Assembly (NCBI RefSeq): GCF_013283835.1
Contig: NZ_CP054052.1
Location: forward strand, 1,736,001 to 1,800,000
Length of the DNA: 64,000 nucleotides
Direction: 5' to 3'
From: Poseidonibacter lekithochrous
Lineage (GTDB): Bacteria; Campylobacterota; Campylobacteria; Campylobacterales; Arcobacteraceae
In this document: positions 43,931 through 53,371 of the stretch, piece after piece
Numbering within the stretch: the first letter of the stretch is position 1
How the letters are laid out: every line of letters starts with the position of its first letter
Made by a program: the position numbers and the translations under genes
Notes under the pieces: generated by a model
Databases searched by the model: none
What the model was told of the DNA's origin: nothing
Seen by the model: the letters and a program-made list of their open reading frames with translations, nothing else

Positions 43931-44593
43931 ATGAAAATACTAATAGTAGAAGACAATCCACAAATTACAGACTTTTTATCAAAGGGTCTAAAAGAGCAAG
44001 GTTATGCAGTTGACATCGGTAGTGATGGAAAAGAGGGCTTTTATCTAGCTACAACAAACACTTATGATTTAATCATACTTGATATTATGCTTCCATTTAT
44101 GAGTGGCTTAGAAGTTTGTAAAGAGTTAAGAGCCTATAAGATAGATACACCAGTTCTTATGCTTACAGCAAAAGATGATAGTGACGATATTATAGAAGGC
44201 CTTGATAATGGGGCTGATGACTATATGACTAAACCTTTTGTACTAAAAGAACTATTAGCACGTATTCGAGCAATGCTTAGACGTAAAACCTCAACTACAA
44301 ATGAATTAGTTTTCAAAGATTTAAAACTAGACATTATAAAAAAGACAGTATCACGAGCTAATAATAAGATAGAACTAACTGCAAAAGAGTTTTCTATTTT
44401 AGAATTATTAGTAAAGAATCAAAACCAAGTAGTTAGTGATTCTATGATTATTGAATCAGTATGGGATATGAACTACTCTAATGCTTCTAATTTAGTAAAG
44501 GTATATATCTATAGACTTAGAAACAAAATCGACAAAACTTATGATGAGGCATATATAAACAATATCAAAAACATTGGATATACACTAAAATGA
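43931..44593 (+). CDS. OmpR-type response regulator
   Basis: The 220-residue regulator has an intact receiver (E7-D8, D51 in LIILDIMLP, Lys in YMTKPF) and a winged-helix DNA-binding domain (NKIELTAKEFSILELLVKNQ, NLVKVYIYRLRNKID). Its last four bases overlap the start of the kinase gene, an obvious pair. It probably controls the two genes upstream. Confidence 0.95.
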   Translation: MKILIVEDNPQITDFLSKGLKEQGYAVDIGSDGKEGFYLATTNTYDLIILDIMLPFMSGLEVCKELRAYKIDTPVLMLTAKDDSDDIIEGLDNGADDYMTKPFVLKELLARIRAMLRRKTSTTNELVFKDLKLDIIKKTVSRANNKIELTAKEFSILELLVKNQNQVVSDSMIIESVWDMNYSNASNLVKVYIYRLRNKIDKTYDEAYINNIKNIGYTLK

Positions 44594-45996
44594 AATCAGT
44601 AAAATCAAAACTATTCATATCTTTTACTTCTACTATCTTTGTAATACTTCTATTTTTATCAATTATCTCTATCTATTTTTTTAATCTAAATAAAGAAACA
44701 CGTACTTTAGAACTACTAGATGCTACATATACACAAATGGAAGATATTCTAGAAGATGATGAAAGCTTAAAAATAAAAGACCTAGATAAATATATAGATT
44801 TACGAAATCAGTTTTTAATTATCTTCAAAGAAGACTCAATTGCCTTTACAAATCAATCTAGATTTAAAACCCAAGAGATATTAGAGCAGATTAAATATGA
44901 AGATGAACACGAAGATGATTCTAAAAAATATGAAGATAGAAAAGAACAATTAGATAAAAAATATGAAGACTATTATGATGAGGGCTTTATAGAGATTGAT
45001 GATTATGTTTTGACTATCAACTCTTTTGAAAAAGATGGAGAGTATTATGAGGCTTATTTAGGAATAGATGAGAAATACTTAGAACAATCACTTGATGATA
45101 TATACGGAACGATTATTGTTTTAAATATAGTTATATTCTTTCTTCTTACTTTTTTAGGTTATTTACTTATAAATAAGACTATTAATCCTTTGAAGTTAAT
45201 ACTAAATGAATTAGAGCATTTACAAAGTAGTGATGATTTATCAAAAAGACTAAAAGAGAATAAAACAAAAGATGAGTTTGAAGAATTGATTATCTCTTTT
45301 AATAAGATGTTAGAAAATGTAGAAAACAGTGTAGAAAATATAAAACAGTTTTCTTCAGATGCTTCCCATGAATTAAAAACTCCACTTACAATAATACAAG
45401 GGGAAATAGAGCTTATTAAAAACAAAGAAGCTAGTAAGGAAGAGTTAAAAGCTGTTATAAACAAAGTAGATAAAGAACAAAAGAAACTACAAGAGATTAT
45501 AAAAAACTTCTTATTATTATCAAGATTAGAAAAAGAAGTACAAAGTAACAAAAGAGCTTCTTTAGATAAGGTTCTTTTTGAAGCAGTAGAATTAAACCTA
45601 GATTTTATAGAAAAGAAGAATCTAGAGCTAATCTTAGAAATAGAAGAAGACTTAAATGTAAACTTTGATGAGAAGTATTTAAGTATAGTAGTTAATAACC
45701 TGCTTACAAATGCTGTTAAGTATACACAAGAAGGTCATATAAAAATTCTTGCTAAAAAACAAAATAAAAATATACTCTTAGAAATAAATGATTCAGGTAT
45801 AGGAATAAGTAAAGAAGATCAAAATAAAATTTACGAGAGATTCTATAGAGTAGATAAGGCTAGAACTTCTATGAAAGATGGAATTGGTCTAGGACTAGCA
45901 ATTGTTAAAAAGATTTGTGAAAGATTTGAATCGTCTATAAAAGTTAAAAGTGAAATAAACAAAGGAAGTACATTTTCAATAAAGTTTAAAGCTTAA
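44590..45996 (+). CDS. sensor histidine kinase of OmpR-type pair
   Basis: The 468-residue kinase has two membrane segments (about 10-30 and 175-197), a periplasmic loop very rich in Glu/Asp/Lys (EDEHEDDSKKYEDRKEQLDK at about 104-123), a HAMP linker, a HisKA domain with SDASHELKTPL, and ATPase boxes NLLTNAVKY, INDSGIGIS and GIGLGLAIVK. The acidic loop resembles the acidic secreted protein in the same set and might bind cations. Confidence 0.94.
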   Translation: MKSVKSKLFISFTSTIFVILLFLSIISIYFFNLNKETRTLELLDATYTQMEDILEDDESLKIKDLDKYIDLRNQFLIIFKEDSIAFTNQSRFKTQEILEQIKYEDEHEDDSKKYEDRKEQLDKKYEDYYDEGFIEIDDYVLTINSFEKDGEYYEAYLGIDEKYLEQSLDDIYGTIIVLNIVIFFLLTFLGYLLINKTINPLKLILNELEHLQSSDDLSKRLKENKTKDEFEELIISFNKMLENVENSVENIKQFSSDASHELKTPLTIIQGEIELIKNKEASKEELKAVINKVDKEQKKLQEIIKNFLLLSRLEKEVQSNKRASLDKVLFEAVELNLDFIEKKNLELILEIEEDLNVNFDEKYLSIVVNNLLTNAVKYTQEGHIKILAKKQNKNILLEINDSGIGISKEDQNKIYERFYRVDKARTSMKDGIGLGLAIVKKICERFESSIKVKSEINKGSTFSIKFKA

Positions 45997-46083
45997 AATT
46001 TTTTTCGTAATTTAATTATTTACTTGATTAAAAGGCTAAATAGTGCTAACATATCTATTATATCTTTTGTACAAGGAGTAAAT

Positions 46084-47091
46084 ATGCTAGTTTTACAAAT
46101 AGACGACATTAAAAAAATAATAGAAAAAATAGGTTTTAAACAATACTTCCTAAAACTTATAGATACCATTGAAGAAGATTATAAAACATGGCATGACTTT
46201 GATAAAATGCCTCGTATTGCTACCCATGTAGATGGGGGAGTAATTGAACTTATGCCTATCTCAAATAAAAGCCAATATAGTTTCAAATATGTAAATGGAC
46301 ATCCAAAAAATCCAAAAGCAAGTAATAAACTAACAGTTATGGCAACAGGACAGTTATCAGTAGTAGAAACTGGTGAGCCTCTCATGTTTTCAGAAATGAC
46401 TGTATTAACAGCTTTTAGAACTGCGGCAACTTCTGCATTAGCTGCTAAATATCTAGCACCTAAAGATTCACAAGTTTTAGCAATCATTGGAAATGGAGCA
46501 CAAAGTGAATTTCAATACCTAGCCTTTTCATATATCTTTGATATTAAAGAACTTAGATACTTTGATGTAGATTGTCTTGCAATGGAAAAAATGGCAGAGA
46601 ATCTAAAACAGTATGATGTTAAATTAACACCTTGTAAAGATGCTAAGCAGTGTGTAGAAGGTGCGGATATTATTACAACTGTAACAGCTGATAAAAAATA
46701 CCAAACAATTCTATCAAAAGAGATGATTAAGAAAGATGTGTTTATAAATGCACTTGGTGGAGATTGTCCAGGTAAGACTGAATTATCATCTGAATTAGTT
46801 AAAGATTCACATGTAGTCGTAGAGTTTTTAGAACAATCAAAAATAGAAGGGGAGATTCAACACCTAGGTGATGATTATGTATGTCCTGAACTTCATGAGA
46901 TCGTAAATAAAGAAGTAAATTTAAATGTAAGCAAAGATGGAACTATTATTTTTGATTCCGTTGGATTTGCTTTACAAGACTATTCTGTTCTAAGACTTAC
47001 TTATGAGTTAGCTAAAGAGCATGATATTGGAGTTGAATTAAATCTTATTCCAGAAATGAGTGATGTTAAAGATTTATACTCATTAGTATAA
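46084..47091 (+). CDS. ornithine cyclodeaminase family protein
   Basis: The enzyme converts ornithine to proline and ammonia with NAD. I use ATG 46084, after AAGGAG, giving 335 residues, since an in-frame start 60 bases earlier has no site. Motifs are TGEPLMFSEMTVLTAFRTAA, the Rossmann loop AIIGNGAQSEFQ and the ALGGDCPGKTEL region with the catalytic Asp. It is followed by an arginase gene 10 bases on. Confidence 0.93.
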   Translation: MLVLQIDDIKKIIEKIGFKQYFLKLIDTIEEDYKTWHDFDKMPRIATHVDGGVIELMPISNKSQYSFKYVNGHPKNPKASNKLTVMATGQLSVVETGEPLMFSEMTVLTAFRTAATSALAAKYLAPKDSQVLAIIGNGAQSEFQYLAFSYIFDIKELRYFDVDCLAMEKMAENLKQYDVKLTPCKDAKQCVEGADIITTVTADKKYQTILSKEMIKKDVFINALGGDCPGKTELSSELVKDSHVVVEFLEQSKIEGEIQHLGDDYVCPELHEIVNKEVNLNVSKDGTIIFDSVGFALQDYSVLRLTYELAKEHDIGVELNLIPEMSDVKDLYSLV

Positions 47092-47101
47092 AGGAGTCAT
47101 T

Positions 47102-48064
47102 ATGAAAGATTCATCAAGATTTATAAAAATTGTTGAGGTCTATTCTGATATAGCAGGAAGAAAAAAAGGTGCAGGGCTTGGAATAGATGCACTTATGAAA
47201 TCAAGCCAAAGCCTAAATTCAAGATATTTTAAAAAATACCCTGCTGAGGTAATCCTAGATGAGAACTCAAGCTTTAATGAAGTGTCAGCATATTCAAATG
47301 CAAAATATATAGACAAAATATATCTAGTTACAAAACGATTAGCCGATCGAATAAAAAGTCTAAGGGATGAAAAACTTTTCCCAATAGTACTTGCAGGAGA
47401 TCATTCAAGTTGTGCAGGAACAATGCACGGACTTAAAATGGCTCATCCAAATGATGAAATAGGTGTAGTTTATATAGATGCTCATGCTGATATTCATTCT
47501 CCATATACTTCACCATCTGGAAATATTCATGGAATGCCTTTATCAGTTGTAACAAATTTGGATAATAAAGAATCTCAAATCAATCAATTAGATGAAGAAG
47601 AGATTAAATATTGGGAAAAATTAAAAGATATTGCAGGAGAGAAACCTTCAATAAAACCTGAAAATATAATCTTTTGTGCTTTAAGAGATTTTGAGCGAGC
47701 AGAAGAGACTTTGATTCATAAACACAATATTAAAAAATACAATGCTAAAGATATTACATACTTAGGTATAAAAACTGTAGTTGATGAAATATTTAAAAAA
47801 TTAGAGCATTGTAAATATATTTATGTCTCTTTTGATGTGGATAGTATTGATCCTTTATATTTACCCGGAACTGGAACACCTAGTGAAAATGGCCTAAGTT
47901 TTGAGCAAGCAATGCAATTAAATATGCAGCTTATAAAAAATGAAAAAGTTTGTTGTTGGGAAATTGCGGAGATAAATCCAAAATATGATGATGCAAACAG
48001 GGGAACAACTGCTATATTTAAAATATTAGAGCAGGTTACGAAGATGTTGATTAAAAACTATTGA
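47102..48064 (+). CDS. arginase/ureohydrolase family protein
   Basis: The 320-residue protein carries the binuclear manganese site: H101 in AGDHSS, D126-A-H128-A-D130 in YIDAHADIHS, and FDVDSIDPLYLPGTGTP near residues 250-266. Arginase yields ornithine and urea from arginine; with the ornithine cyclodeaminase upstream this gives a two-step arginine to proline route. No urease is coded here. Confidence 0.92.
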   Translation: MKDSSRFIKIVEVYSDIAGRKKGAGLGIDALMKSSQSLNSRYFKKYPAEVILDENSSFNEVSAYSNAKYIDKIYLVTKRLADRIKSLRDEKLFPIVLAGDHSSCAGTMHGLKMAHPNDEIGVVYIDAHADIHSPYTSPSGNIHGMPLSVVTNLDNKESQINQLDEEEIKYWEKLKDIAGEKPSIKPENIIFCALRDFERAEETLIHKHNIKKYNAKDITYLGIKTVVDEIFKKLEHCKYIYVSFDVDSIDPLYLPGTGTPSENGLSFEQAMQLNMQLIKNEKVCCWEIAEINPKYDDANRGTTAIFKILEQVTKMLIKNY

Positions 48065-48068
48065 CTAA

Positions 48069-48671
48069 TCAAGAGGCTTTGTTTTTAAAAGATTCTATTA
48101 ACTTATCAGCCATCGTAATTAGTCTGTCTTCGTATGAAAGTATTAAGTCTTCTTTAGGAGTGAAGGCTAACCAATCTAAAACCTTAGCACCAATTGAGTG
48201 TGAGGTTTGTTCCATATACAATCTAGAAGTATAAAAACTATGATTCATAAAATACTGGGTTGTGTTGTAGTTGATTAGAATTGAGCTTTTTTCTAGACTT
48301 TGTTTTCTAGGAGTTGATTGTCTTTGTCCAAAAGGCCAATAATGATAAGCAACAAATCTCTCAGATACTTTCTCATGAACCTTGTTTTTTGTAAAGAGAT
48401 TATTTCTATCTGCTAAAATCACATAAGCATCAGCTTCTTCTATTTGTTTTAGGGTTTTATTCATATCGTCTTTGATTACACAATCAATTGGATATTCACC
48501 TTTCTTTTGAGTACAAGCCCTACATTGGGAACACTTAACAATTTGCATCTCTGAGTATTTTAATCTTACTGTTTGAATATTTAGTGAGTTAAAATAGTCA
48601 TTTAAGTACGTAATTACTTTATCCATATCATTATGATTGGATTCAGTACAATCTATAAAATTTATTATCAT
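48069..48671 (-). CDS. flavodoxin-like NAD(P)H oxidoreductase with Cys-rich motif
   Basis: The protein is a flavodoxin-type FMN enzyme; the start is set at ATG 48671 because GAGGTG precedes it and the longer frame (48683) has no site. This gives 200 residues. A CSQCRAC stretch and a downstream Cys in PIDCVIKDDM form the C-x2-C-x2-C-x12-C arrangement found in iron-sulfur flavoproteins. It is a single gene, convergent with the arginase gene with a 4-base gap. The substrate is unknown. Confidence 0.8.
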   Translation of the reverse strand: MIINFIDCTESNHNDMDKVITYLNDYFNSLNIQTVRLKYSEMQIVKCSQCRACTQKKGEYPIDCVIKDDMNKTLKQIEEADAYVILADRNNLFTKNKVHEKVSERFVAYHYWPFGQRQSTPRKQSLEKSSILINYNTTQYFMNHSFYTSRLYMEQTSHSIGAKVLDWLAFTPKEDLILSYEDRLITMADKLIESFKNKAS

Positions 48672-49008
48672 ATAACACCTCATTGAAAATTATCAATTTA
48701 CACTGAAATTATATTATATTTTATTTTGTGAAAAAATAAAACTACACTTTATTTGAAACTTTTTTGTTTATTTGTGAAATAAATATGCAAAAAAGATATA
48801 TTTATATTCTATACCCTTTGTATTACATTCGTATAACAAAATGAGAAAAAATAGAGAAAAAGATAATTTTTTTATTATCTTAAGAAGAGAGGTTTTGCTA
48901 AGTTTTAGTCAAATTTATAGTTTATTTTACTCATGAATTATTTAATCTTCCAACCTTAAATATCTTATGATATAATTCCGTTTATAAAACAAATAAGGTC
49001 CTCGTAAA
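48672..49008. other. about 335-base intergenic region upstream of thiI
   Basis: No gene is supported. The region is very AT-rich, with an 8-base-pair hairpin with a six-T loop (48860-48867 with 48874-48881), and the thiI -10 box at 48971-48976. It carries the divergent promoters of the flavodoxin-like gene and thiI. Confidence 0.55.
48971..48976 (+). promoter_or_regulatory. -10 box of thiI
   Basis: TATAAT stands 32 bases before the thiI ATG in an AT-rich stretch without clear -35 box; AAGG lies between them. Assigned from sequence only. Confidence 0.55.
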
Positions 49009-50472
49009 ATGGAAATGTCACAAATAAAGACACAAAAATTCATAATTAAATTTTTCCCTGAAATCATGATCAAGGGTACTTCTGCTAAAAGACAAATGGT
49101 AGCCCAATTACATGGAAATATTCAAAAACTAACTAGAAAAATCTCTGAAGAAATTACTTCAAGAAAATTCTTTGATAAAATAGAAGTTGTATGTCCAATA
49201 GATGTAGTTACAGAAACTAGACAAGTATTATTAGAAACGCCAGGTGTTGAGCAAGTACTTGAAGCATTACAATTTGATAAAATCACTACAATTGACGAAA
49301 TTAAAGTTATTGTAAATGAACAAATGGCAAAAGAGATTCAAGGTAAGGCTTTTGTAGTAAGAGCTAAAAGATCTGGAACACACTCTTTTAAATCAACACA
49401 AATTGAACAAACTGTTGGTGGATATATGTTAAGTAGAAACAGCGATTCTACTGTTGATTTACATAACCCAGAAGTAACAATTAGAATTGAGCTTGTTGAT
49501 AACCAGTTAAATATTATTACTCTTAAACATAAAGGTTTAGGTGGATTCCCATTAGGTACTCAAGGTGATATTTTATCATTAATGTCTGGTGGATTTGACT
49601 CAACAGTAGCTTCATACTTAACAATGAAAAGAGGTGTTAAAACACACTTTATTTTCTTTAACTTAGGTGGTGTTGCTCATGAGATTGGTGTTAAACAAGT
49701 AGCATTCTACTTATGGAATAAATTTGGTTCTTCTCATAAAGTATCATTTATTTCTGTACCTTTTGATGATGTAGTTACTGAAATCTTCAGATCTACTAGT
49801 GAATCATACATGGGTGTTACACTAAAAAGACTTATGTTAAAAGCAGCAGAAAAAATTGCTGATGAAATGAAAATTGATGCAGTTATGACAGGGGAGAGTG
49901 TTGCTCAAGTATCTTCTCAAACATTAAGAAACTTAGCATTAATCGACCAAGCTACAAATAAATTAGTTTTAAGACCTTTATCTACTATGAATAAACCTGA
50001 AATCATGGATATTGCTAATCAAATCGGAACTAGAAGATTTGCTGAGACTATGCCTGAGTATTGTGGTGTAATTTCTAAAAATCCTGTAACTCATGGCTCT
50101 TATGACAGAATGGAAAAAGAAGCTAAGAAATTTGATTATTCAGTACTTGATACAGCTGTTGAAAATGCAATTAAAACAGATGTAAATGATATTGTAAATG
50201 ATATTGAAGAAATTGGACAAATGGAAGTTGTAAGTGATCTTTCTAGTGGAAATTACACTGTAATTGATATTAGACAAAGTGATGATTGTATTGAAACTTC
50301 TTGTGAAACATTAAAAATTCCTTTCTATAAATTAAAAAATGAATTTAAAAAACTACCTCAAAATAAAGAATACTTATTCTATTGTGAAAAAGGTATTCTA
50401 AGTCAATTGCATGCACAGTATTTAAGAGATGCTGAAAATTGCAAAAATATTAAAGTTTACAGACCATTATAA
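49009..50472 (+). CDS. thiI: tRNA 4-thiouridine synthase ThiI
   Basis: The 487-residue enzyme adenylates U8 of tRNA and moves sulfur to it, and can supply sulfur to thiazole synthesis. It has an N-terminal ferredoxin-like/THUMP part (about 60-170, with KAFVVRAKRSGTHSFKSTQ), the PP-loop SLMSGGFDSTVASYL (about 196-210) and a C-terminal rhodanese domain (395-487) with the active cysteine in FYCEKGILSQL. The rhodanese end means it has the full enterobacterial form. A strong hairpin terminator follows the stop. Confidence 0.96.
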   Translation: MEMSQIKTQKFIIKFFPEIMIKGTSAKRQMVAQLHGNIQKLTRKISEEITSRKFFDKIEVVCPIDVVTETRQVLLETPGVEQVLEALQFDKITTIDEIKVIVNEQMAKEIQGKAFVVRAKRSGTHSFKSTQIEQTVGGYMLSRNSDSTVDLHNPEVTIRIELVDNQLNIITLKHKGLGGFPLGTQGDILSLMSGGFDSTVASYLTMKRGVKTHFIFFNLGGVAHEIGVKQVAFYLWNKFGSSHKVSFISVPFDDVVTEIFRSTSESYMGVTLKRLMLKAAEKIADEMKIDAVMTGESVAQVSSQTLRNLALIDQATNKLVLRPLSTMNKPEIMDIANQIGTRRFAETMPEYCGVISKNPVTHGSYDRMEKEAKKFDYSVLDTAVENAIKTDVNDIVNDIEEIGQMEVVSDLSSGNYTVIDIRQSDDCIETSCETLKIPFYKLKNEFKKLPQNKEYLFYCEKGILSQLHAQYLRDAENCKNIKVYRPL

Positions 50473-50484
50473 AATGAATATTTC

Positions 50485-50520
50485 AGCCAAAGATAATTTT
50501 ATATATCTTTGGTTGTTTAT
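50485..50520 (+). terminator. terminator after thiI
   Basis: A perfect 9-base-pair stem (50487-50495 with 50504-50512), extendable by two pairs, with an 8-base loop, is followed by TTGTTTAT. It starts 13 bases after the thiI stop. Confidence 0.85.
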
Positions 50521-50649
50521 GTAATAAATACTCACATATCTATTAGTATCACGTAAATAACATTGAATGTTAGCTTAAATTATCAAAAAATAATTAGTTC
50601 TAAAGCTAATAAAAACTAAAATTTAAATACATAGAAATAAAGGCAAAGA

Positions 50650-52143
50650 ATGAAGAGCTTTTCAGCGATTGAAAAATGGTTAGATGGACACTCAATTGAC
50701 AATTATGTCATTACAGATGATTTTAATATTATTGTTCATGGAAGTGTAAATTTAAATGGAAAACTTAATGATAAAAAACTGCCTGTAAATTTTAGACAAG
50801 TAAATGGTTATTTTGATATAAGCAATAATAATCTTGAAACACTTGATGGATGTCCTGATTCTGTTGGAAAAGATTTTAATTGTGCAAATAATGATTTAGA
50901 TTCTCTAATGGGAGCACCTACTAAAGTTGGAGATTTTGATTGTTCTGGAAACAAACTAACAACTCTATCTTACTGCCCAAAAGAGGTAGTAGGATTCTTC
51001 AATTGTTCAAATAATAGATTAACATCAATTAAAGGAAGTCCTAGATCTGTTAAGGGTTACTTTAAATGCTCAAACAATAGAATTGAGTCTTTAAAAGGTG
51101 GACCTAAATATATTACTTCTTATTTTGATTGCTCTAACAACTACATCAAAGAATTAAATGGTGGACCAATTACAGTTGAACAAGATTATATTTGTAATGG
51201 AAATTCAGTTAAAGACTTAGATGGAATAGCTGATAATATTGGTTGGGATTTAATAACAGATGTTAGATTAAATAAACTAGCAAACTCTTTTAATGAAGAT
51301 GATAAGTCATGGAAATATAAGGGTAAAGAAGTAATTGCTCACGTTTATAAACCAGTAGTTGCCTTATCTTCAAAAGATGAAATTAACAGATGGTTATCAA
51401 AACATGAAATTAAAGGGACTACAATCCTTAGTGATAACTCTGTAAATGTAAAAGGTAGTGTAAAATTATCTGATAAGCTTGCAAACTTCTCTAAACTACC
51501 TCTTAACTTCAATGAAGTTGATGGAGACTTTGATATTAGTAATAATGAATTAGTTTCTCTTGAAGGTTGTCCAAAAGTAGTAACAGGGGATTTCTTAGCT
51601 TTTAAAAATGAATTAGTATCATTAAAAGGTGGTCCAAAAGAAGTAGGGGGAAGTTTTATTATTCTAAAAAATAACATCTCTTCTTTAAAACACTCACCAT
51701 CTGTGGTAAAAGAAGATTTTATTTGCTCTCACAATCAATTAAAAGATTTAGATGGATTAAATACTGTACAAGGTGCAATTTTCACTAGTGTATTTATTCC
51801 ACGAATTAGATCTCAAAAATATGTATATAACTCTGTTACAACATATAAGTATCCTGGAGATACTATCTCTGAGTATTTAGATAAGATTTATGTAACATTA
51901 ACTGATGAAGAGAAAATCTTTGAGAAAACAAAAGAAAATCTAAAAAATGCTATTACAAGACTAATTGATACAAGTAGTCTAAAAAAAGAGATGATTAATG
52001 ATACATTGATTAAGAATCTTGATAAGTATCACTTAGATGAGCTAAAACAAAAAGTAATGCAACTTAAAAATCCTAAACCTAGAAGTAAGGATGAATTAAC
52101 TGAAAGTGATGTTCTAAAACTAGCTTTTGAGGTTGAACTGTAA
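50650..52143 (+). CDS. duplicated leucine-rich-type repeat protein
   Basis: The 497-residue protein consists of about 21-residue repeats of the form GGPKxVxGxFxCSNNxLxSLxG (such as RSVKGYFKCSNNRIESLKG), a solenoid motif known from phage and bacterial proteins. A first block (1-235) and a second (235-400) both begin with a similar 40-residue cap (KWLDGHSIDNYVITDD and RWLSKHEIKGTTILSD, then VKGSVKLSDKL), so the gene arose by internal duplication. The last 100 residues are helical (SKDELTESDVLKLAFEVEL). No signal peptide is seen; function is probably protein binding. Confidence 0.85.
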   Translation: MKSFSAIEKWLDGHSIDNYVITDDFNIIVHGSVNLNGKLNDKKLPVNFRQVNGYFDISNNNLETLDGCPDSVGKDFNCANNDLDSLMGAPTKVGDFDCSGNKLTTLSYCPKEVVGFFNCSNNRLTSIKGSPRSVKGYFKCSNNRIESLKGGPKYITSYFDCSNNYIKELNGGPITVEQDYICNGNSVKDLDGIADNIGWDLITDVRLNKLANSFNEDDKSWKYKGKEVIAHVYKPVVALSSKDEINRWLSKHEIKGTTILSDNSVNVKGSVKLSDKLANFSKLPLNFNEVDGDFDISNNELVSLEGCPKVVTGDFLAFKNELVSLKGGPKEVGGSFIILKNNISSLKHSPSVVKEDFICSHNQLKDLDGLNTVQGAIFTSVFIPRIRSQKYVYNSVTTYKYPGDTISEYLDKIYVTLTDEEKIFEKTKENLKNAITRLIDTSSLKKEMINDTLIKNLDKYHLDELKQKVMQLKNPKPRSKDELTESDVLKLAFEVEL

Positions 52144-52149
52144 GTTTTT

Positions 52150-52185
52150 AATATAAAAGAAGTTAATTCTTCTTTTATATTTCTT
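52150..52185. terminator. hairpin between LRR gene and convergent kinase gene
   Basis: A perfect 13-base-pair stem (52150-52162 with 52169-52181) with a 6-base loop begins 6 bases after the plus-strand stop, with T-rich sequence after it. It overlaps the stop codon region of the convergent kinase gene. Confidence 0.8.
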
Positions 52186-53371
52186 TTGGAAGGGTAATTA
52201 CAAATTTTGCACCCTCATAGCTTTCTTCATTAAATTTAAATCTACTGTTTTTAGCTTTTATATTTCCTAACATAGAATCATTAATTATTTTATAAACAAT
52301 ATTTAATCCAAGTCCTATACCATGAGATTTATGTTTTGTTGTAAAGTATGGTTCAAATATTTTATGAATATTCTCTGTTTTAATTCCACCTGCATTATCT
52401 TTGATAGTTAATACAATGTTATCATGTTCATCTTTTTTTGTACAAATGAAAACATACTTTTTACCTTCTATTTTATTTAAGGCTTCAATTGCATTATGAA
52501 TGATATTTATCATAGCTTGGAATAGGCTATTTGCAAGGTTTGTTACCTCAATATCATCATCTAAGCTTGTAATTATTAGTATGTCATTCTTTGATAAAAT
52601 ATAGTCTTCAGTGTTAATACATTTATTAATAAGTTCTGATAGATTAAAAGGTTTGATTTTATCTTTATATGTAAAATCTCTGAAGTTATCTATAGTATTT
52701 GATAACTCATTTGTTGTTTTCATTATCATATCTATATTTGTTTCTAACTCTTCTGCTTTAATTAAATCTAATTTGATATTTAAATGCATTCCTGAGGCAC
52801 ATGTAGAGATTACTGATAAAGGTTGTCTCCATTGGTGAGCTATGTTCCCAATCATCTCTCCTAATGCTGCCATTTTACTTTGTTCAACAATTTCTAGTTG
52901 TTGTGTTTGAACTTTTTCTTTTAATTGTATTTCATTTTGTAATGCAGTATATAGGTTATCATTTACAGCTTTTAATTCTTTGTTTTTTAGAATAATTTCT
53001 TTATATAATTTTAGCTTATTAGTAAATTGGTGATTATCTATAGGTTTTGTTAAATAATCAATTGCACCAATTTCAAAACCTTTTTGTTGAAACTCTTCTT
53101 CTTTAAATGCAGCAGTTAAAAATATTACTGGAATATCTTGAGTTTTAGGATTACTCTTTAAGTATTTTGCAGTTGCAAAACCATCAAGGCCTGGCATTTG
53201 AATATCTAATATAATTATATCAACGTCATTTGTGTATGTAATTTTTAAGGCATCTTCACCACTTGAGGCTAAAAGAAGTTCAACATTATCAATATACTCA
53301 TCTATTAAGTACTGTAAGGATATTCTATTTGCTTCTATATCATCAACAGCAAGTACAGTTATATTTTTCAT
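52175..53371 (-). CDS. receiver-histidine kinase
   Basis: The 398-residue protein places an intact receiver (D10-D11, D56 in IIILDIQMP, K109 in YLTKP) ahead of a coiled linker and a HQWRQPL-type kinase core (H179, NIIHNAIEAL, IKDNAGGIKTE, GIGLGLNIVY). It has no membrane segment, so it acts in the cytoplasm, where phosphorylation of its receiver may set its kinase activity. Its start overlaps the CheB-CheR stop by four bases (ATGA). Confidence 0.93.
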   Translation of the reverse strand: MKNITVLAVDDIEANRISLQYLIDEYIDNVELLLASSGEDALKITYTNDVDIIILDIQMPGLDGFATAKYLKSNPKTQDIPVIFLTAAFKEEEFQQKGFEIGAIDYLTKPIDNHQFTNKLKLYKEIILKNKELKAVNDNLYTALQNEIQLKEKVQTQQLEIVEQSKMAALGEMIGNIAHQWRQPLSVISTCASGMHLNIKLDLIKAEELETNIDMIMKTTNELSNTIDNFRDFTYKDKIKPFNLSELINKCINTEDYILSKNDILIITSLDDDIEVTNLANSLFQAMINIIHNAIEALNKIEGKKYVFICTKKDEHDNIVLTIKDNAGGIKTENIHKIFEPYFTTKHKSHGIGLGLNIVYKIINDSMLGNIKAKNSRFKFNEESYEGAKFVITLPKEI

